From DASUPK01 sp963797265 (GTDB lineage: Bacteria > Actinomycetota > Thermoleophilia > Solirubrobacterales > 70-9), in assembly GCA_963797265.1 (NCBI GenBank), contig CAWCOY010000002.1, positions 248,001 through 312,000 of the forward strand: a DNA stretch of 64,000 nucleotides. The letters are read 5' to 3'. The notes under the pieces are model-generated. The model searched no databases and was not told the origin of the DNA. It was given only the letters and a program-made list of their open reading frames with translations. This document shows positions 1-7,269 of this stretch, piece by piece (position 1 is the first letter of the stretch; each line of letters starts with the position of its first letter). Both the position numbers and the translations under genes were made by a program.

Positions 1-131
1 TAATCGCCCGCAAGCGGCCCCTGACCCGGGTAGTGCAGAACAGCATCCTCCTTGTACATCGAGATTGCTCCCTCGAGATCTCCCTGTGCGAGCTTCTCGC
101 CATGGTCCCGCAACAGCTCCTCACCAGTCAT
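1..131 (-). CDS. NTF2/SnoaL-like small protein, N-terminal part (runs off window)
   Basis: The gene starts at an ATG at 131 and runs out of the left edge, so only about 43 residues are visible. They include G-E-K-L-A-Q-G-D-L-E-G-A and D-A-V-L-H-Y-P-G, the usual first helix and first strand of the NTF2/SnoaL cone-shaped fold. A strong ribosome binding site (AAGGAGG) lies 6 nt before the ATG. Members of this superfamily are small ligand-binding proteins or isomerases, and no substrate can be assigned. Other members of the superfamily occur within the next 2 kb and at 14 kb, but this one lacks their shared M-S-E-E-N-V-E opening. Confidence 0.6.
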   Translation of the reverse strand, partial: MTGEELLRDHGEKLAQGDLEGAISMYKEDAVLHYPGQGPLAGD

Positions 132-178
132 CCGGTCCTCCTTTTCGAAATGCCACGCCCCCTCGACGTGGCTGGGCC

Positions 179-184
179 AGTATC
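179..184 (-). promoter_or_regulatory. -10-like hexamer GATACT
   Basis: On the minus strand GCGAGATACTG precedes the gene starting at 131 by about 47 nt. The same core recurs close to the starts at 345, 1664 and 14033. It reads as a -10 element; no convincing -35 is seen. Confidence 0.3.
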
Positions 185-243
185 TCGCCTGCGCGGGCGA
201 TGAGTAGGGTCGGAGCCGCCACCGTGGCAGCCTGATCAAATCC

Positions 244-345
244 TCATCGGGGACGTCGTCGAACAGGTCCGCGAGGCGACGCGGCTGAGGAAGGCGGATG
301 ACTCCGCCTGGTGTCGCGCACGATCTCCACGTTCTCCTCCGACAT
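244..345 (-). pseudogene. Remnant 5' end of a SnoaL-like gene
   Basis: The reading frame opens with M-S-E-E-N-V-E-I-V-R, the signature start of the SnoaL-like family seen at 1260-1664 and 14033-14428. It then loses similarity and stops after 33 codons. The upstream DNA (GATACT box plus hairpin) is nearly identical to that upstream of the intact copy at 1664, so this is a duplicated copy cut off just after its start. From about 132 to 549 I see no other gene. Confidence 0.6.
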
Positions 346-352
346 CCCACGC

Positions 353-358
353 AGTATC
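353..358 (-). promoter_or_regulatory. -10-like hexamer GATACT, 7 nt before an ATG
   Basis: The minus strand reads GATACT then GCGTGGG then ATG. Seven bases between a -10 box and the start codon predicts a transcript beginning at or next to the ATG (leaderless). The motif is shared with the copies at 1674 and 14020. Confidence 0.35.
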
Positions 359-370
359 CCTCGACGGACT

Positions 371-393
371 GCTGCTTTCCATGCAAAAGCAGC
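371..393 (-). repeat. Upstream hairpin, copy 1
   Basis: An 8-bp inverted repeat (GCTGCTTT / AAAGCAGC) has a 7-nt loop CCATGCA and lies 25 nt upstream of the SnoaL-remnant start. Copy 2 at 1691-1712 has the same stem and nearly the same loop, at the same distance from its gene. It could be an operator or an upstream terminator. Confidence 0.5.
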
Positions 394-549
394 GCTCTAC
401 GGCCACTGCGGGACGCCCGCTGCGATCAGCCTTGCCCGACCCGATGCCCAAACGGATACGAGCGGTCCGGTACGGACCACGAACCTTGACGGCGCTCCAC
501 TGCTTAGGGAACATGAGATCAGCTAGGGCAACAGAAAGGAGTCATAGAG

Positions 550-1011
550 ATGCGAGCACGGATTCCGATAGCTCTCACCGCGGGTCTTGTCATTGCCCTA
601 GCGTTCGTTCCTGGGGCGGCGGCAGACCGGGTCTACCACTCGCAACACATATCCCTGGAGCCAGTCGGCAGTGCGCCACTGAAGAAGGGCTTCGTGGAGA
701 ACATCCACGCCAACGGACCCAAGATCTACGCGCACGAGATCTACAAGCTCAATGGAGCAGCGCCGAACACCAGTTACGAGGTCCATCTGCTGGCCTACCC
801 ATTCGATACCACCTGTTCGGTTGCGCCCTCGGACTTTGGCTTCACGCCGCTCGAGACGAACCGGGCTGGCAACGGCAGGGCCGATCGGTTCTTCAAGGTG
901 TCCGATGTCCCGCCGACGATTCGTAATGCCACCCACGGGATCCGATGGGTGGTCACGCTGAACGGCGTCGTGGTCTACGAAACCGACTGCAACACCGTGA
1001 CGTTGGACTGA
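550..1011 (+). CDS. Secreted protein of unknown function
   Basis: The 153-residue protein begins with a clear Sec signal peptide: two Arg in the first four residues, a hydrophobic stretch at about 7-22, then A-A-A-D as a likely signal peptidase I site. The mature part is a small beta-rich domain with two cysteines (C-S-V-A-P and T-D-C-N-T) that could form a disulfide in the exported protein. An AGAAAGGAG ribosome site precedes the ATG at a normal distance. I do not recognise the family. Composition matches its neighbours although it sits in the recombination-scarred left end. Confidence 0.75.
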   Translation: MRARIPIALTAGLVIALAFVPGAAADRVYHSQHISLEPVGSAPLKKGFVENIHANGPKIYAHEIYKLNGAAPNTSYEVHLLAYPFDTTCSVAPSDFGFTPLETNRAGNGRADRFFKVSDVPPTIRNATHGIRWVVTLNGVVVYETDCNTVTLD

Positions 1012-1031
1012 CGCAGCCGTCGAGCCCTGTA

Positions 1032-1259
1032 TCAGCCGATCAGAGCCGCCACCCGCTCCGCAGCAATCTCGTCTGACCGCGGCAGCAAAGGGGCGTAGGT
1101 CGAGAGCACGGTCTTGGGGTTGTCCCGAGCCGCTGGTCGAGCACGATTGGGACGGCTGGCCCTCTGCGTTTGGTGTGAAAGAGAGCCGCCGTCGAGATCG
1201 CCGCGGTTGTACGCGTCGATGGCGCGGCGGGCCACCTCGACGTTCTCCTCTGACAGCGC
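1032..1259 (-). pseudogene. Chimeric scar: SnoaL-like N-terminus joined to tyrosine recombinase C-terminus
   Basis: Reading leftward from 1259, the frame begins L-S-E-E-N-V-E-V-A-R-R with CTG where the family has ATG, continues through Y-N-R-G-D-L-D-G-G, then abruptly changes. The last third (about 1032-1131) reads K-T-V-L-S-T-Y-A-P-L-L-P-R-S-D, which matches the end of phage-type integrases where Y is the catalytic nucleophile. It therefore joins pieces of two unrelated genes, directly after the stop of the intact SnoaL-like gene. It is very unlikely to be functional. It is a second recombinase remnant besides the one at 2272-3144. Confidence 0.6.
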
Positions 1260-1664
1260 CTACTCCGACAGCCCGGCGGCGGCGAGGGCCTCTTCTCGCG
1301 TCCAGTACTCGCGGCCCCGCACGATCTTCCCGTCGCGGAACGTGTAAAGGGCGGTGTAAGTCAGATCCGTCTCGACGCCACTGAGCTTGGCACGTCCCCT
1401 GATCCTGAAGACCACGATGAGCTTGTCGTCTTCCGCGTCGGTCTGCTCGACGGGCTCTTGCCTGAAGTCGTCGAACGTGTCGAGCCAGTCCTGCGCGTAG
1501 ACGCGCAGGGCATCCCTGCCGTGGATCGGGCCATGGTCATCGGGGGCACCCTCGACCGCCCGGTAGTCGATGTCGTCCGTCCAACACTCAATCCATGCGT
1601 CGAGGTCGCCGCGGTTGAAGGCCGCGGCCGAACGGCGGACGGTTTCGACGTTCTCCTCCGACAT
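1260..1664 (-). CDS. NTF2/SnoaL-like family protein
   Basis: This 134-residue protein starts M-S-E-E-N-V-E-T-V-R-R and is complete, with the typical helix (F-N-R-G-D-L-D-A-W), the D-I-D-Y-R-A strand, the L-D-T-F-D-D-F region and the closing E-E-A-L-A-A-A-G-L-S-E. I chose the ATG at 1664 because the family signature begins exactly there; an upstream in-frame ATG at 1706 lies in the conserved leader hairpin. Superfamily members are small hydrolases, isomerases or ligand carriers, and the substrate is unknown. GATACT 9 nt upstream suggests a leaderless or near-leaderless message. Confidence 0.85.
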   Translation of the reverse strand: MSEENVETVRRSAAAFNRGDLDAWIECWTDDIDYRAVEGAPDDHGPIHGRDALRVYAQDWLDTFDDFRQEPVEQTDAEDDKLIVVFRIRGRAKLSGVETDLTYTALYTFRDGKIVRGREYWTREEALAAAGLSE

Positions 1665-1673
1665 CGCCCACGC

Positions 1674-1679
1674 AGTATC
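1674..1679 (-). promoter_or_regulatory. -10-like hexamer GATACT, 9 nt before an ATG
   Basis: The minus strand reads CGAGATACTGCG shortly before the SnoaL-like start at 1664. It is the same core as at 353, 14020 and 179. Confidence 0.4.
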
Positions 1680-1690
1680 TCGCCAACGGT

Positions 1691-1712
1691 GCTGCTTTCC
1701 ATGCAAAGCAGC
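1691..1712 (-). repeat. Upstream hairpin, copy 2
   Basis: GCTGCTTT / AAAGCAGC form an 8-bp stem with a 6-nt loop, 26 nt upstream of the SnoaL-like ATG at 1664. It is nearly identical to copy 1 at 371-393. Confidence 0.55.
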
Positions 1713-1754
1713 GGGGCGGGACTGCGAGTCCCAGGCCGTGCGAGTCGGCCTTGA

Positions 1755-2271
1755 CCGGCCCCACAGCCGGATCTAGGTTCTGCCGGTGGCCTCGATCACC
1801 GAGACCCGGCGGCGGCGGTCCGAGAGGAGCTGACTCGCCTCCGCCGACAGCTCGGTCGCGACATCCCAAAGAAGACCGATCGCAACCTGCTGATCACGAC
1901 CTGGAACCTCCGCGAGTTCGGCGACCTGACCCGCAAATGGGACTCGACCCAGGCCGATACGCCGAAGCGCGATCTCCACGCCCTCGCCTGCATCAAGGAG
2001 ATCGTCAAGCGCTTCGATGTGGTCGCGATCCAGGAGGCTCAGCAGCGACTGGCGGCGCTGCACGAGCTGCTCGTCGGCCTCGGCCGCAACTGGACAGTCA
2101 TCCTCACCGACCCAGTGGAGGACGACAAAGGCGACGACAAGCGCCTCGCCTTCGTCTTCGACCGCTCCCGCCTTGTGGTCGATGGGCTCGCCTGCGAGCT
2201 GGTCGTCCCCTACAGCTGGAGCGAGGCGAAGAGGCCGAAGACCGGAATCGCCAGGCATCGCCCTCGATCGC
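1755..2271 (+). pseudogene. Endonuclease/exonuclease/phosphatase family gene, truncated at both ends
   Basis: In frame from 1755 the translation contains I-T-T-W-N-L-R-E-F-G-D-L, K-R-D-L-H-A-L-A-C-I-K-E-I-V and F-D-V-V-A-I-Q-E-A, the N-terminal metal- and phosphate-binding motifs of the EEP (DNase I-like) superfamily; the E of I-Q-E is the usual metal ligand. No start codon is available in frame. The frame slips near 2250, and at about 2271 the sequence passes into a tyrosine recombinase after A-L-D-R-Q. The C-terminal catalytic half (D-x-N and S-D-H motifs) is missing, so the gene cannot be active. Confidence 0.65.
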
Positions 2272-3144
2272 CAGCCCGCCACACCCGAGCAGGTCGAGGA
2301 GCTGATCGCGACGATGCGCCGCAACGGCAAGGGCGCCAAGACGATCCAGAACGCGATCACCCTCCTGTATCAGGTGTTCGAGTTCGGCCAGCGAAAGGGA
2401 TGGTGCGAGGCGAACCCCTGCGAGCGAGTGGACCGCCCCCAGGTCGAGGAGAACGCCGACATTCGCTTTCTGGAAATGGAGGAGGTCGAGGCTCTGCTGG
2501 CGGCGGTGCGCGACGATGATCGTTTTGGTCCCACCGACCGGGCCCTCTACCTGACCGCCACCATGACCGGCCTTCGCCAAGGCGAATTGCTCGCGTTGCG
2601 CTGGCGGGACATTGACTGGCCCGCTGGTCGGGTACGGGTGAGACAGAACTACGTCCGCGGCCATTGCGGGACGCCGAAATCCCGTCGGGGATCGCGGTCT
2701 GTCCCACTCGCTGACCGGGTTGCCGGTGAACTCGAGCGCCACTTCCAGCGATCCGCCTACCAAGCCGACGATGACCTCGTGTTCTGCCATCCCTACACCG
2801 GCCAGGTGCTGGATCACTCAGCGCTCAGCCGCCGCTACAAGAAGGCGCTCCGCAAGCCGAAGGTCCGCGAGGTCCGCTTCAACGATCTGCGCCACACCTT
2901 CGGCACCCAGATGGCCGGCGCCGGCGTCCCGATGCGGACCCTCCAAGAGTGGATGGGCCACCGTGATTTCAAGACGACGCTGATCTACGCCGAGTACGCG
3001 CCGAACGCCCACGAGGACGAAATGGTGGAGGCTGTGTTCCGTGGGCCTATTCGTGGGCCCAAACTGAGCGAAACTGAGATCACCTCAGACGACCTCGCCG
3101 TGCCTGAGAGCCTCGAATCTGACCCCGTAGAACCCGCTCCATAG
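2272..3144 (+). pseudogene. Tyrosine recombinase (integrase), N-terminally truncated
   Basis: About 290 residues remain: part of the SAM-like core-binding domain (from E-Q-V-E-E-L-I) and a complete catalytic domain. Visible catalytic residues are R in T-G-L-R-Q-G-E-L-L, K in G-T-P-K-S-R-R-G, H-x-x-R in L-R-H-T-F-G-T, H in M-G-H-R-D and the Tyr nucleophile in Y-A-E-Y-A-P. About 60-100 N-terminal residues (arm-binding domain and first core helix) are replaced by endonuclease-family sequence. The open frame extends upstream to 2017 but encodes no recombinase there; the first in-frame ATG inside the homologous part is 2314. It ends two bases before a tRNA-Leu 3' fragment, the classic integrase-attachment site arrangement. 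Confidence 0.7.
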
Positions 3145-3145
3145 A

Positions 3146-3201
3146 GTTGAGGGCCCTTGTGGCCCTAACGGGCCGTTGAGGTTCGACTCCTCTCAGCCGC
3201 A
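3146..3201 (+). other. Attachment-site scar: 3' half of tRNA-Leu(GAG)
   Basis: Starting at the anticodon loop (T-T-G-A-G-G-G, anticodon GAG) the DNA reads through a long variable arm (GGCCC-TAAC-GGGCC), a T arm (GAGG-TTCGACT-CCTC) and an acceptor 3' strand CAGCCGC with discriminator A. The 5' half of the tRNA is absent; the recombinase gene lies there instead and base pairing of the anticodon stem is broken. This is what an integrative element leaves when it inserts into a tRNA 3' end. The intact tRNA is not in this window. Confidence 0.65.
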
Positions 3202-3917
3202 TGAAGCTCCAAGGCTCCTCACAAGACCCGGCCCCCGCGACCGCACCGGTCGACGGGCTCACCGCGGGCCGCGTGGAGGCCTTCACCGACGCCGTCCTCG
3301 CCATCGCAATCACGCTGCTCGTCCTTCAGCTCGGCAGCGGAAGCGGGTCCGGAAGCCTCGCGGACAGGCTTGGGGATCAGTGGCCGCTGTACGTCGCCTA
3401 TCTGCTCTCTTTCCTCAACATCGGGATCGTCTGGCTCAACCACCACGCCATCTTCAGCCGTCTGCGCGGTGTCGACCACGTCCTCGTCCTGCTCAATTTG
3501 CTGCTGCTACTGGTCGTCTCCGTCCTGCCCTTCCCAACGAGCGTGCTCGGCGACGCTCTGCAGGACGGTGACTTCGCCGACGAGCGCACCGCCGCCCTGC
3601 TCTACGCCGGAAACTTCCTGCTCGCGTCGAGCGCCTTCTGCGCACTCTGGCTCTGGGCGTCCCGAGGTCGGCGGCTCATCCGCGATGAGATGTGCGACGA
3701 CGCGATCCGGCTGCGGACGGCACGCATGGCGATCGCCATTCCTGCCTTTGCGATTCCGTTCGTGCTGGCCATCTGGTCGCCGCTCGGCGCCGTCGCCGTC
3801 GACGGCGCGATCATGATCTCGTTCCTGCTCTCGGACGGCTGGCTGGAGCGGCGGATAGGCGTGCTCAATGCTGCCCTTGCGCGCACTAAGGAGAGAGGAA
3901 GCGCCGCAGCGACGTGA
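3201..3917 (+). CDS. TMEM175-like (DUF1211) membrane protein, putative K+ channel
   Basis: The 238-residue protein has about six transmembrane segments. The first contains R-V-E-A-F-T-D-A-V-L-A-I-A-I-T, matching the R-x-x-x-F-S-D selectivity motif of bacterial TMEM175 channels with Thr in place of Ser. W-L-N-H-H in the third segment is also typical of the family. Bacterial TMEM175 subunits have one six-helix repeat and assemble as tetramers that conduct K+. The ATG overlaps the last base of the tRNA-Leu fragment, so the original upstream region was probably exchanged during integration. The 3' end overlaps the convergent hydrolase gene by 32 bp. Confidence 0.8.
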   Translation: MKLQGSSQDPAPATAPVDGLTAGRVEAFTDAVLAIAITLLVLQLGSGSGSGSLADRLGDQWPLYVAYLLSFLNIGIVWLNHHAIFSRLRGVDHVLVLLNLLLLLVVSVLPFPTSVLGDALQDGDFADERTAALLYAGNFLLASSAFCALWLWASRGRRLIRDEMCDDAIRLRTARMAIAIPAFAIPFVLAIWSPLGAVAVDGAIMISFLLSDGWLERRIGVLNAALARTKERGSAAAT

Positions 3918-4752
3918 GCAGCTCCTCCGGCGCCTCCTCGGGGATGAAGTGGCCGGAGGGCAGCGGGGCTCCCTCCACCGAGTCGGCCCAACCGCGCCAG
4001 ACCTCCAGCGAGTCCGACATCGCGCCCTCCTCCGAACCCCAGTGGACCAGCACGGGGCATTCGATCCTCCGCCCAGCGTCCCGGTCCTCCGCGTCCATCC
4101 GCCTGTCGATGTGAAAGGAGGCGCGGTACTCGGCGCAGATCCCGGGGATCGTCTCCGGCGTGAAGCCGCGGAGGTACTGCTGGACCGCCTCCTCGGAGAT
4201 CGCATCCGGACTGGCCGGCCACGACTGGAGGATGCTCCGAAGCACGTACTCCGCGCTCGCCGAGATCACCCGCTCGGCGAACGGAGGCGGCTGGGCGAGG
4301 AAGATGAATGGCCAGTACTCGAGCGCGGCGTCTGGGGTCATTCGCTCGAATTGCTCGACCGTCGGGATGACGTTGAGCACGCCCAGGCGCTCGACCGCTT
4401 CGGGGTGGTCGAGGGCCATCCGGTAGGCGACCCGGCCGCCGCGGTCGTGGCCGACCACCGAGAAGCGCTCGTGGCCGAGCCGCGTCATCAGCTCCACCAG
4501 CTCGGCTGCCCGCTCGCGATTGGAGTAGCCCTCCCCCAGCGGTCCCCCGGGCGCCGAGCGAGTCTCGCCATAACCCTTCAGGTCGCAGACGACGACGGTG
4601 CGGTCCCCAGCAAGGCCCGGCGCGATCCGGTGCCAGCAGTAGTGGGTCTCGGGGAATCCGTGGAGGAGCAGGACGGGCGAGCCCTCGCCGGCCACTCCGG
4701 GCCGGTAGCTCGTCGGCCCGACCTCGATCTCCTTGTATTCGAACCCGTCCAT
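3886..4752 (-). CDS. Alpha/beta hydrolase (haloacetate dehalogenase/epoxide hydrolase-like)
   Basis: The 288-residue protein is a full alpha/beta hydrolase: oxyanion-hole H-G-F-P-E at 31-35, nucleophile elbow G-H-D-R-G-G-R with Asp103, and catalytic His in S-G-H-F-I-P-E-E near the end. Asp as nucleophile plus the D-R-G-G-R arginines resembles fluoroacetate dehalogenase and epoxide hydrolases. Aligned by eye, the halide-binding His-Trp pair of fluoroacetate dehalogenase falls on Pro147-Phe148, so that activity is doubtful. An epoxide or ester hydrolase is more likely. It is cytoplasmic, with no signal peptide. Confidence 0.8.
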   Translation of the reverse strand: MDGFEYKEIEVGPTSYRPGVAGEGSPVLLLHGFPETHYCWHRIAPGLAGDRTVVVCDLKGYGETRSAPGGPLGEGYSNRERAAELVELMTRLGHERFSVVGHDRGGRVAYRMALDHPEAVERLGVLNVIPTVEQFERMTPDAALEYWPFIFLAQPPPFAERVISASAEYVLRSILQSWPASPDAISEEAVQQYLRGFTPETIPGICAEYRASFHIDRRMDAEDRDAGRRIECPVLVHWGSEEGAMSDSLEVWRGWADSVEGAPLPSGHFIPEEAPEELLTSLRRFLSP

Positions 4753-4805
4753 CGCCTATCCCGTCTCGCCTTCCGCCGCGGAGTTACGCCCGCCACAATC
4801 AGGCC

Positions 4806-5603
4806 ATGCGGATCTCGGCCAGAGCCGCCGGCGCGATCGTCGCCCTGGCGCTCGGAGTTTCCTGTTCCGGGCTGATCGCCTGCTCGAGTGACCCCGAGGC
4901 CAAGCCTAAGCCCCGTGCCGAGGTGCTCGTCTTCTCCAAGACCGCTGGATTCCGTCACGACTCGATCCCGGCGGGAATCGCGGCGATCCGAGGCCTCGGC
5001 CGCACGAACGGCTTCTCGGTGAGCGTAACCGAGGACGCCAAAGCCTTCGCGCCCAAGCGCCTGCGCCGCTTCGATGCCGTCGTCTTCCTCAACACCACGG
5101 GCGACGTCCTCGCTCCGCGGCAGCAGCGCGCCTTCCGCTCCTTCATCCACCGCGGCGGCGGCTGGGTCGGCATCCACTCCGCCGCCGACACCGAATACGA
5201 GTGGCCCTTCTACGGGCGGCTGCTCGGCGCCTACTTCCAGTCGCATCCCGCGATCCAACCCGCCACGATCGATGTCGTCGACCGCTCGCATCCGTCGACC
5301 CGCCCCCTCCCCGCTCGCTGGACACGGACGGACGAGTGGTACGACTTCCGCTCGAATCCGCGTGGCGCGGTTCGCCTTCTGGCGACCCTTGACGAGTCCA
5401 CCTATTCCGGCGGAACGATGGGCGCCGACCACCCGATCGCCTGGTGCCACCCCTTTAAGGGAGGTAGGGCCTGGTACACGGCCGCCGGTCACACCAGCGA
5501 GTCGTACTCCGAGCCACTCTTCCGGCGGCACCTGCTCGGCGGCATCCTCTGGGCCGCTGGGCTGGCGAAGGGCGCCTGCCGGGCCCAGCGCGCTAGCCGG
5601 TGA
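4806..5603 (+). CDS. ThuA-domain lipoprotein
   Basis: Residues 1-26 are a lipoprotein signal peptide ending in the lipobox L-I-A-C with Cys26 as the lipidation site. The rest is a ThuA domain, a class I glutamine-amidotransferase-like fold: V-L-V-F-S-K-T-A-G-F-R-H-D-S-I at the start, F-I-H-R-G-G-G-W-V-G-I-H-S and D-E-W-Y-D-F further on, and G-R-A-W-Y-T-A-A-G-H-T near the end. ThuA domains occur in sugar-metabolism loci and secreted glycosidase-associated proteins; the biochemical role is mostly unknown. The 265-residue length is normal for a single-domain member. The 3' end overlaps the convergent binding-protein gene by 11 bp. Confidence 0.85.
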   Translation: MRISARAAGAIVALALGVSCSGLIACSSDPEAKPKPRAEVLVFSKTAGFRHDSIPAGIAAIRGLGRTNGFSVSVTEDAKAFAPKRLRRFDAVVFLNTTGDVLAPRQQRAFRSFIHRGGGWVGIHSAADTEYEWPFYGRLLGAYFQSHPAIQPATIDVVDRSHPSTRPLPARWTRTDEWYDFRSNPRGAVRLLATLDESTYSGGTMGADHPIAWCHPFKGGRAWYTAAGHTSESYSEPLFRRHLLGGILWAAGLAKGACRAQRASR

Positions 5604-6540
5604 GCCGGGTGAGCCAGACGCTGGAGAGGGAGGGAACCGGTAGGGCTGAGGAGATCCCGCGCACCGATCCCTCCATGCCGATGCCCCGCCTCGGTCCGCC
5701 GACGGTGTTGAGCAGCGGATCGGAGCCGGCGGCACGGACGCCCGCCGCGTCGAGCGGGTCCGCGACCTGCACCGCTCCGTCCGCGAGCAGCCGCAGTCGC
5801 TGATCGGGCTGGGGCGCTGCCACGAAGGTGACGCCGTCGAGTGCGGGACCGAGGCCGATCGGACTCCCCCACCAACCGGCGAAGCGCGACAGCTCCAGCC
5901 GTGCGGGCCCGCCCGCTACCGGCTCGAAGGGGCCGGTCCCCGGACCGCGGGTATCCCGGAGGAAGCGGGCGCGCTGTCCGCTCTGCGGCTCGAGCGCCCC
6001 CGGCGAGACGATGCCGAGCCGGGGCGAGGCAAGGAGGCCGGCGAAATCGCGAACCGGTCGGTCGAGGAGAAAACGGATCTCGTCCGGCCGGGGGGCATCG
6101 ACGGCGAACAGATGCGGAAGCAGAGCCCGCCCGCGGGGATCGCTCTGCCAGCGTCGCGAGTTTGCCAGCACGGCCGCCGCGTTGAAGGGCGTCCCGTCCT
6201 GAAACCGGACGCCCAGGCGAAGCGTGACCGTCCAGGTTGTCCGATCCCCGGAGGGACGCGCGCTCAGGGCCAGGCCGGGCTGCTGAGCGTCCAGTCCATA
6301 CGGGCCGCTGAGCCGTGCGACCAGCGGCTCGAAGACCTGGCGGATGACCGTCTGGGCGGTCCGCCCCCGAGCGGCCAGCGGATCGAGCATGGCGGGCAGG
6401 TTGGGGAGCGCGTAGGTGAGAGTGCCACCGCCGCCTGCCGGCGGCCGCTCGGACCCGCCGCGGGTTCCGCTCCCGCCACCGCCGCAACCCACCAGGGCCG
6501 CGAGGGCGAGGACCGCGAGGGTGGCGGCCCGGAGCCGCAT
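5593..6540 (-). CDS. ABC transporter substrate-binding lipoprotein, family 5 (oligopeptide type), short
   Basis: A lipoprotein signal ends in L-V-G-C (Cys19), followed by a Gly-rich linker. The mature part matches extracellular solute-binding family 5: L-D-P-L-A-A, V-F-E-P-L-V, and the hallmark V-R-F-Q-D-G-T-P-F-N-A-A-A-V. At 315 residues it is far shorter than the usual 500-600, and the second lobe seems largely missing without an obvious frameshift. No permease or ATPase genes lie next to it. Either it is a minimal orphan receptor or it is C-terminally truncated by the convergent ThuA gene. Confidence 0.7.
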   Translation of the reverse strand: MRLRAATLAVLALAALVGCGGGGSGTRGGSERPPAGGGGTLTYALPNLPAMLDPLAARGRTAQTVIRQVFEPLVARLSGPYGLDAQQPGLALSARPSGDRTTWTVTLRLGVRFQDGTPFNAAAVLANSRRWQSDPRGRALLPHLFAVDAPRPDEIRFLLDRPVRDFAGLLASPRLGIVSPGALEPQSGQRARFLRDTRGPGTGPFEPVAGGPARLELSRFAGWWGSPIGLGPALDGVTFVAAPQPDQRLRLLADGAVQVADPLDAAGVRAAGSDPLLNTVGGPRRGIGMEGSVRGISSALPVPSLSSVWLTRLTG

Positions 6541-6549
6541 CCGCCTAAC

Positions 6550-6774
6550 TTAAAGCTGGAGGATGACGAGCGCGTTCAGCGCCCAGAGGACGCCGAAGAA
6601 GATGGTCCACCGGGTCAGATTTCGCTCGACCAGCGACCCGCCCCCGAAGGAGCTGCCGCCGCCGCCGATGCCGAAAGCACCGGAGAGGCCGGCGTCCTTG
6701 CCGGAGTGCAGGAGCACCAGGAAGACCAGGATCACGGAGATGATGGCCTCGATCACGCTGAGCACGGTTGCCAT
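6550..6774 (-). CDS. secG: Preprotein translocase subunit SecG
   Basis: The 74-residue protein has the SecG layout: first transmembrane helix V-I-E-A-I-I-S-V-I-L-V-F-L-V-L-L-H, the conserved cytoplasmic loop with G-L-S-G-A-F-G and a Gly/Ser-rich turn, then a second helix F-F-G-V-L-W-A-L-N-A. SecG associates with SecYE and assists SecA-driven export. I chose the ATG at 6774 because the first helix follows directly; an in-frame upstream start at 6801 would add a polar nine-residue tail. It follows the binding-protein gene's start by only 10 bp in the opposite sense of transcriptional order, so a shared promoter upstream is possible. Confidence 0.9.
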   Translation of the reverse strand: MATVLSVIEAIISVILVFLVLLHSGKDAGLSGAFGIGGGGSSFGGGSLVERNLTRWTIFFGVLWALNALVILQL

Positions 6775-6833
6775 GGGGCGCAGTGTAGATAGCTTCGCCA
6801 CCCGGCGGGCGCGCTACCTGCAAGGACCATCCA

Positions 6834-7133
6834 TCAGGCCGATGAATCGTCGCGCGCCCTAGCCTGCACGCGATCGATGCGCTTCAGGATGTCGATCGCC
6901 TCGGCGCGCAGCTCCCGGTCGAGCCGCTGGTAGTCCTCCTCGGTGAGCTTGCCGGCGGCGCGATCGGTCTCGGCGTCGCGGATCTGGCGGTATTTGGCGC
7001 GCTTGCGCGCCTCCAGATCGGCGAGCTCGGCCACCGCGGGATCCTCCCGCTGCCCGGGCGCCCGATGACGCAGCGGCGCCGTGACGAACCAGGCGACCAG
7101 CACGACGATGACGAGGGCCAGGACGAACTCCAT
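6834..7133 (-). CDS. Small membrane-anchored coiled-coil protein next to ccmF (CcmI-like)
   Basis: The 99-residue protein has one N-terminal transmembrane helix (about 3-20), then a charged helical tail with A-D-L-E-A-R-K-R-A-K-Y-R-Q-I-R-D-A-E and G-K-L-T-E-E-D-Y. Short proteins of this form accompany system I cytochrome c maturation genes, where the full-length counterpart is CcmI/CycH. The link is from gene order and general resemblance, not from a catalytic motif. It lies downstream of ccmF on the same strand after a 136-bp gap that contains a strong hairpin. Confidence 0.6.
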   Translation of the reverse strand: MEFVLALVIVVLVAWFVTAPLRHRAPGQREDPAVAELADLEARKRAKYRQIRDAETDRAAGKLTEEDYQRLDRELRAEAIDILKRIDRVQARARDDSSA

Positions 7134-7269
7134 CAGGGGGCGCAGGGCCGCAGTACTTTGGAGCGGAGGCGAAAGCCGTGATACGAGGTCGCTCCGCAGG
7201 CGTAGCCGAGGAGCGACCCGTTGAGCCGGGGGTTTGCGGCCATAGCGCCCCCGCCTGATGGCGAAGCCG
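7134..7269 (-). repeat. Intergenic repeat-like segment with strong hairpin
   Basis: This gap between ccmF and the CcmI-like gene contains a 9-bp inverted repeat, GGTCGCTCC (7187-7195) and GGAGCGACC (7210-7218), around a 14-nt loop. The part next to ccmF contains GACGGCTTCGCCATCA on the minus strand, a 16-base match to 33097-33112 on the plus strand, both followed by a GGCCRCAAAC block. It may be a dispersed intergenic element. Confidence 0.4.

Noticed and set aside
2017..2271. N-terminal extension of the recombinase up to the ATG at 2017
   Set aside because: This part is the endonuclease-family gene read in the wrong frame and has no recombinase similarity.
1..3201. A resident prophage or active mobile element
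   Set aside because: Only damaged recombinases are present; no phage structural, replication, transfer or toxin-antitoxin genes are seen.
3886..4752. Fluoroacetate dehalogenase
   Set aside because: The nucleophile and D-R-G-G-R arginines fit, but the halide-binding His-Trp pair is Pro-Phe by eye alignment.
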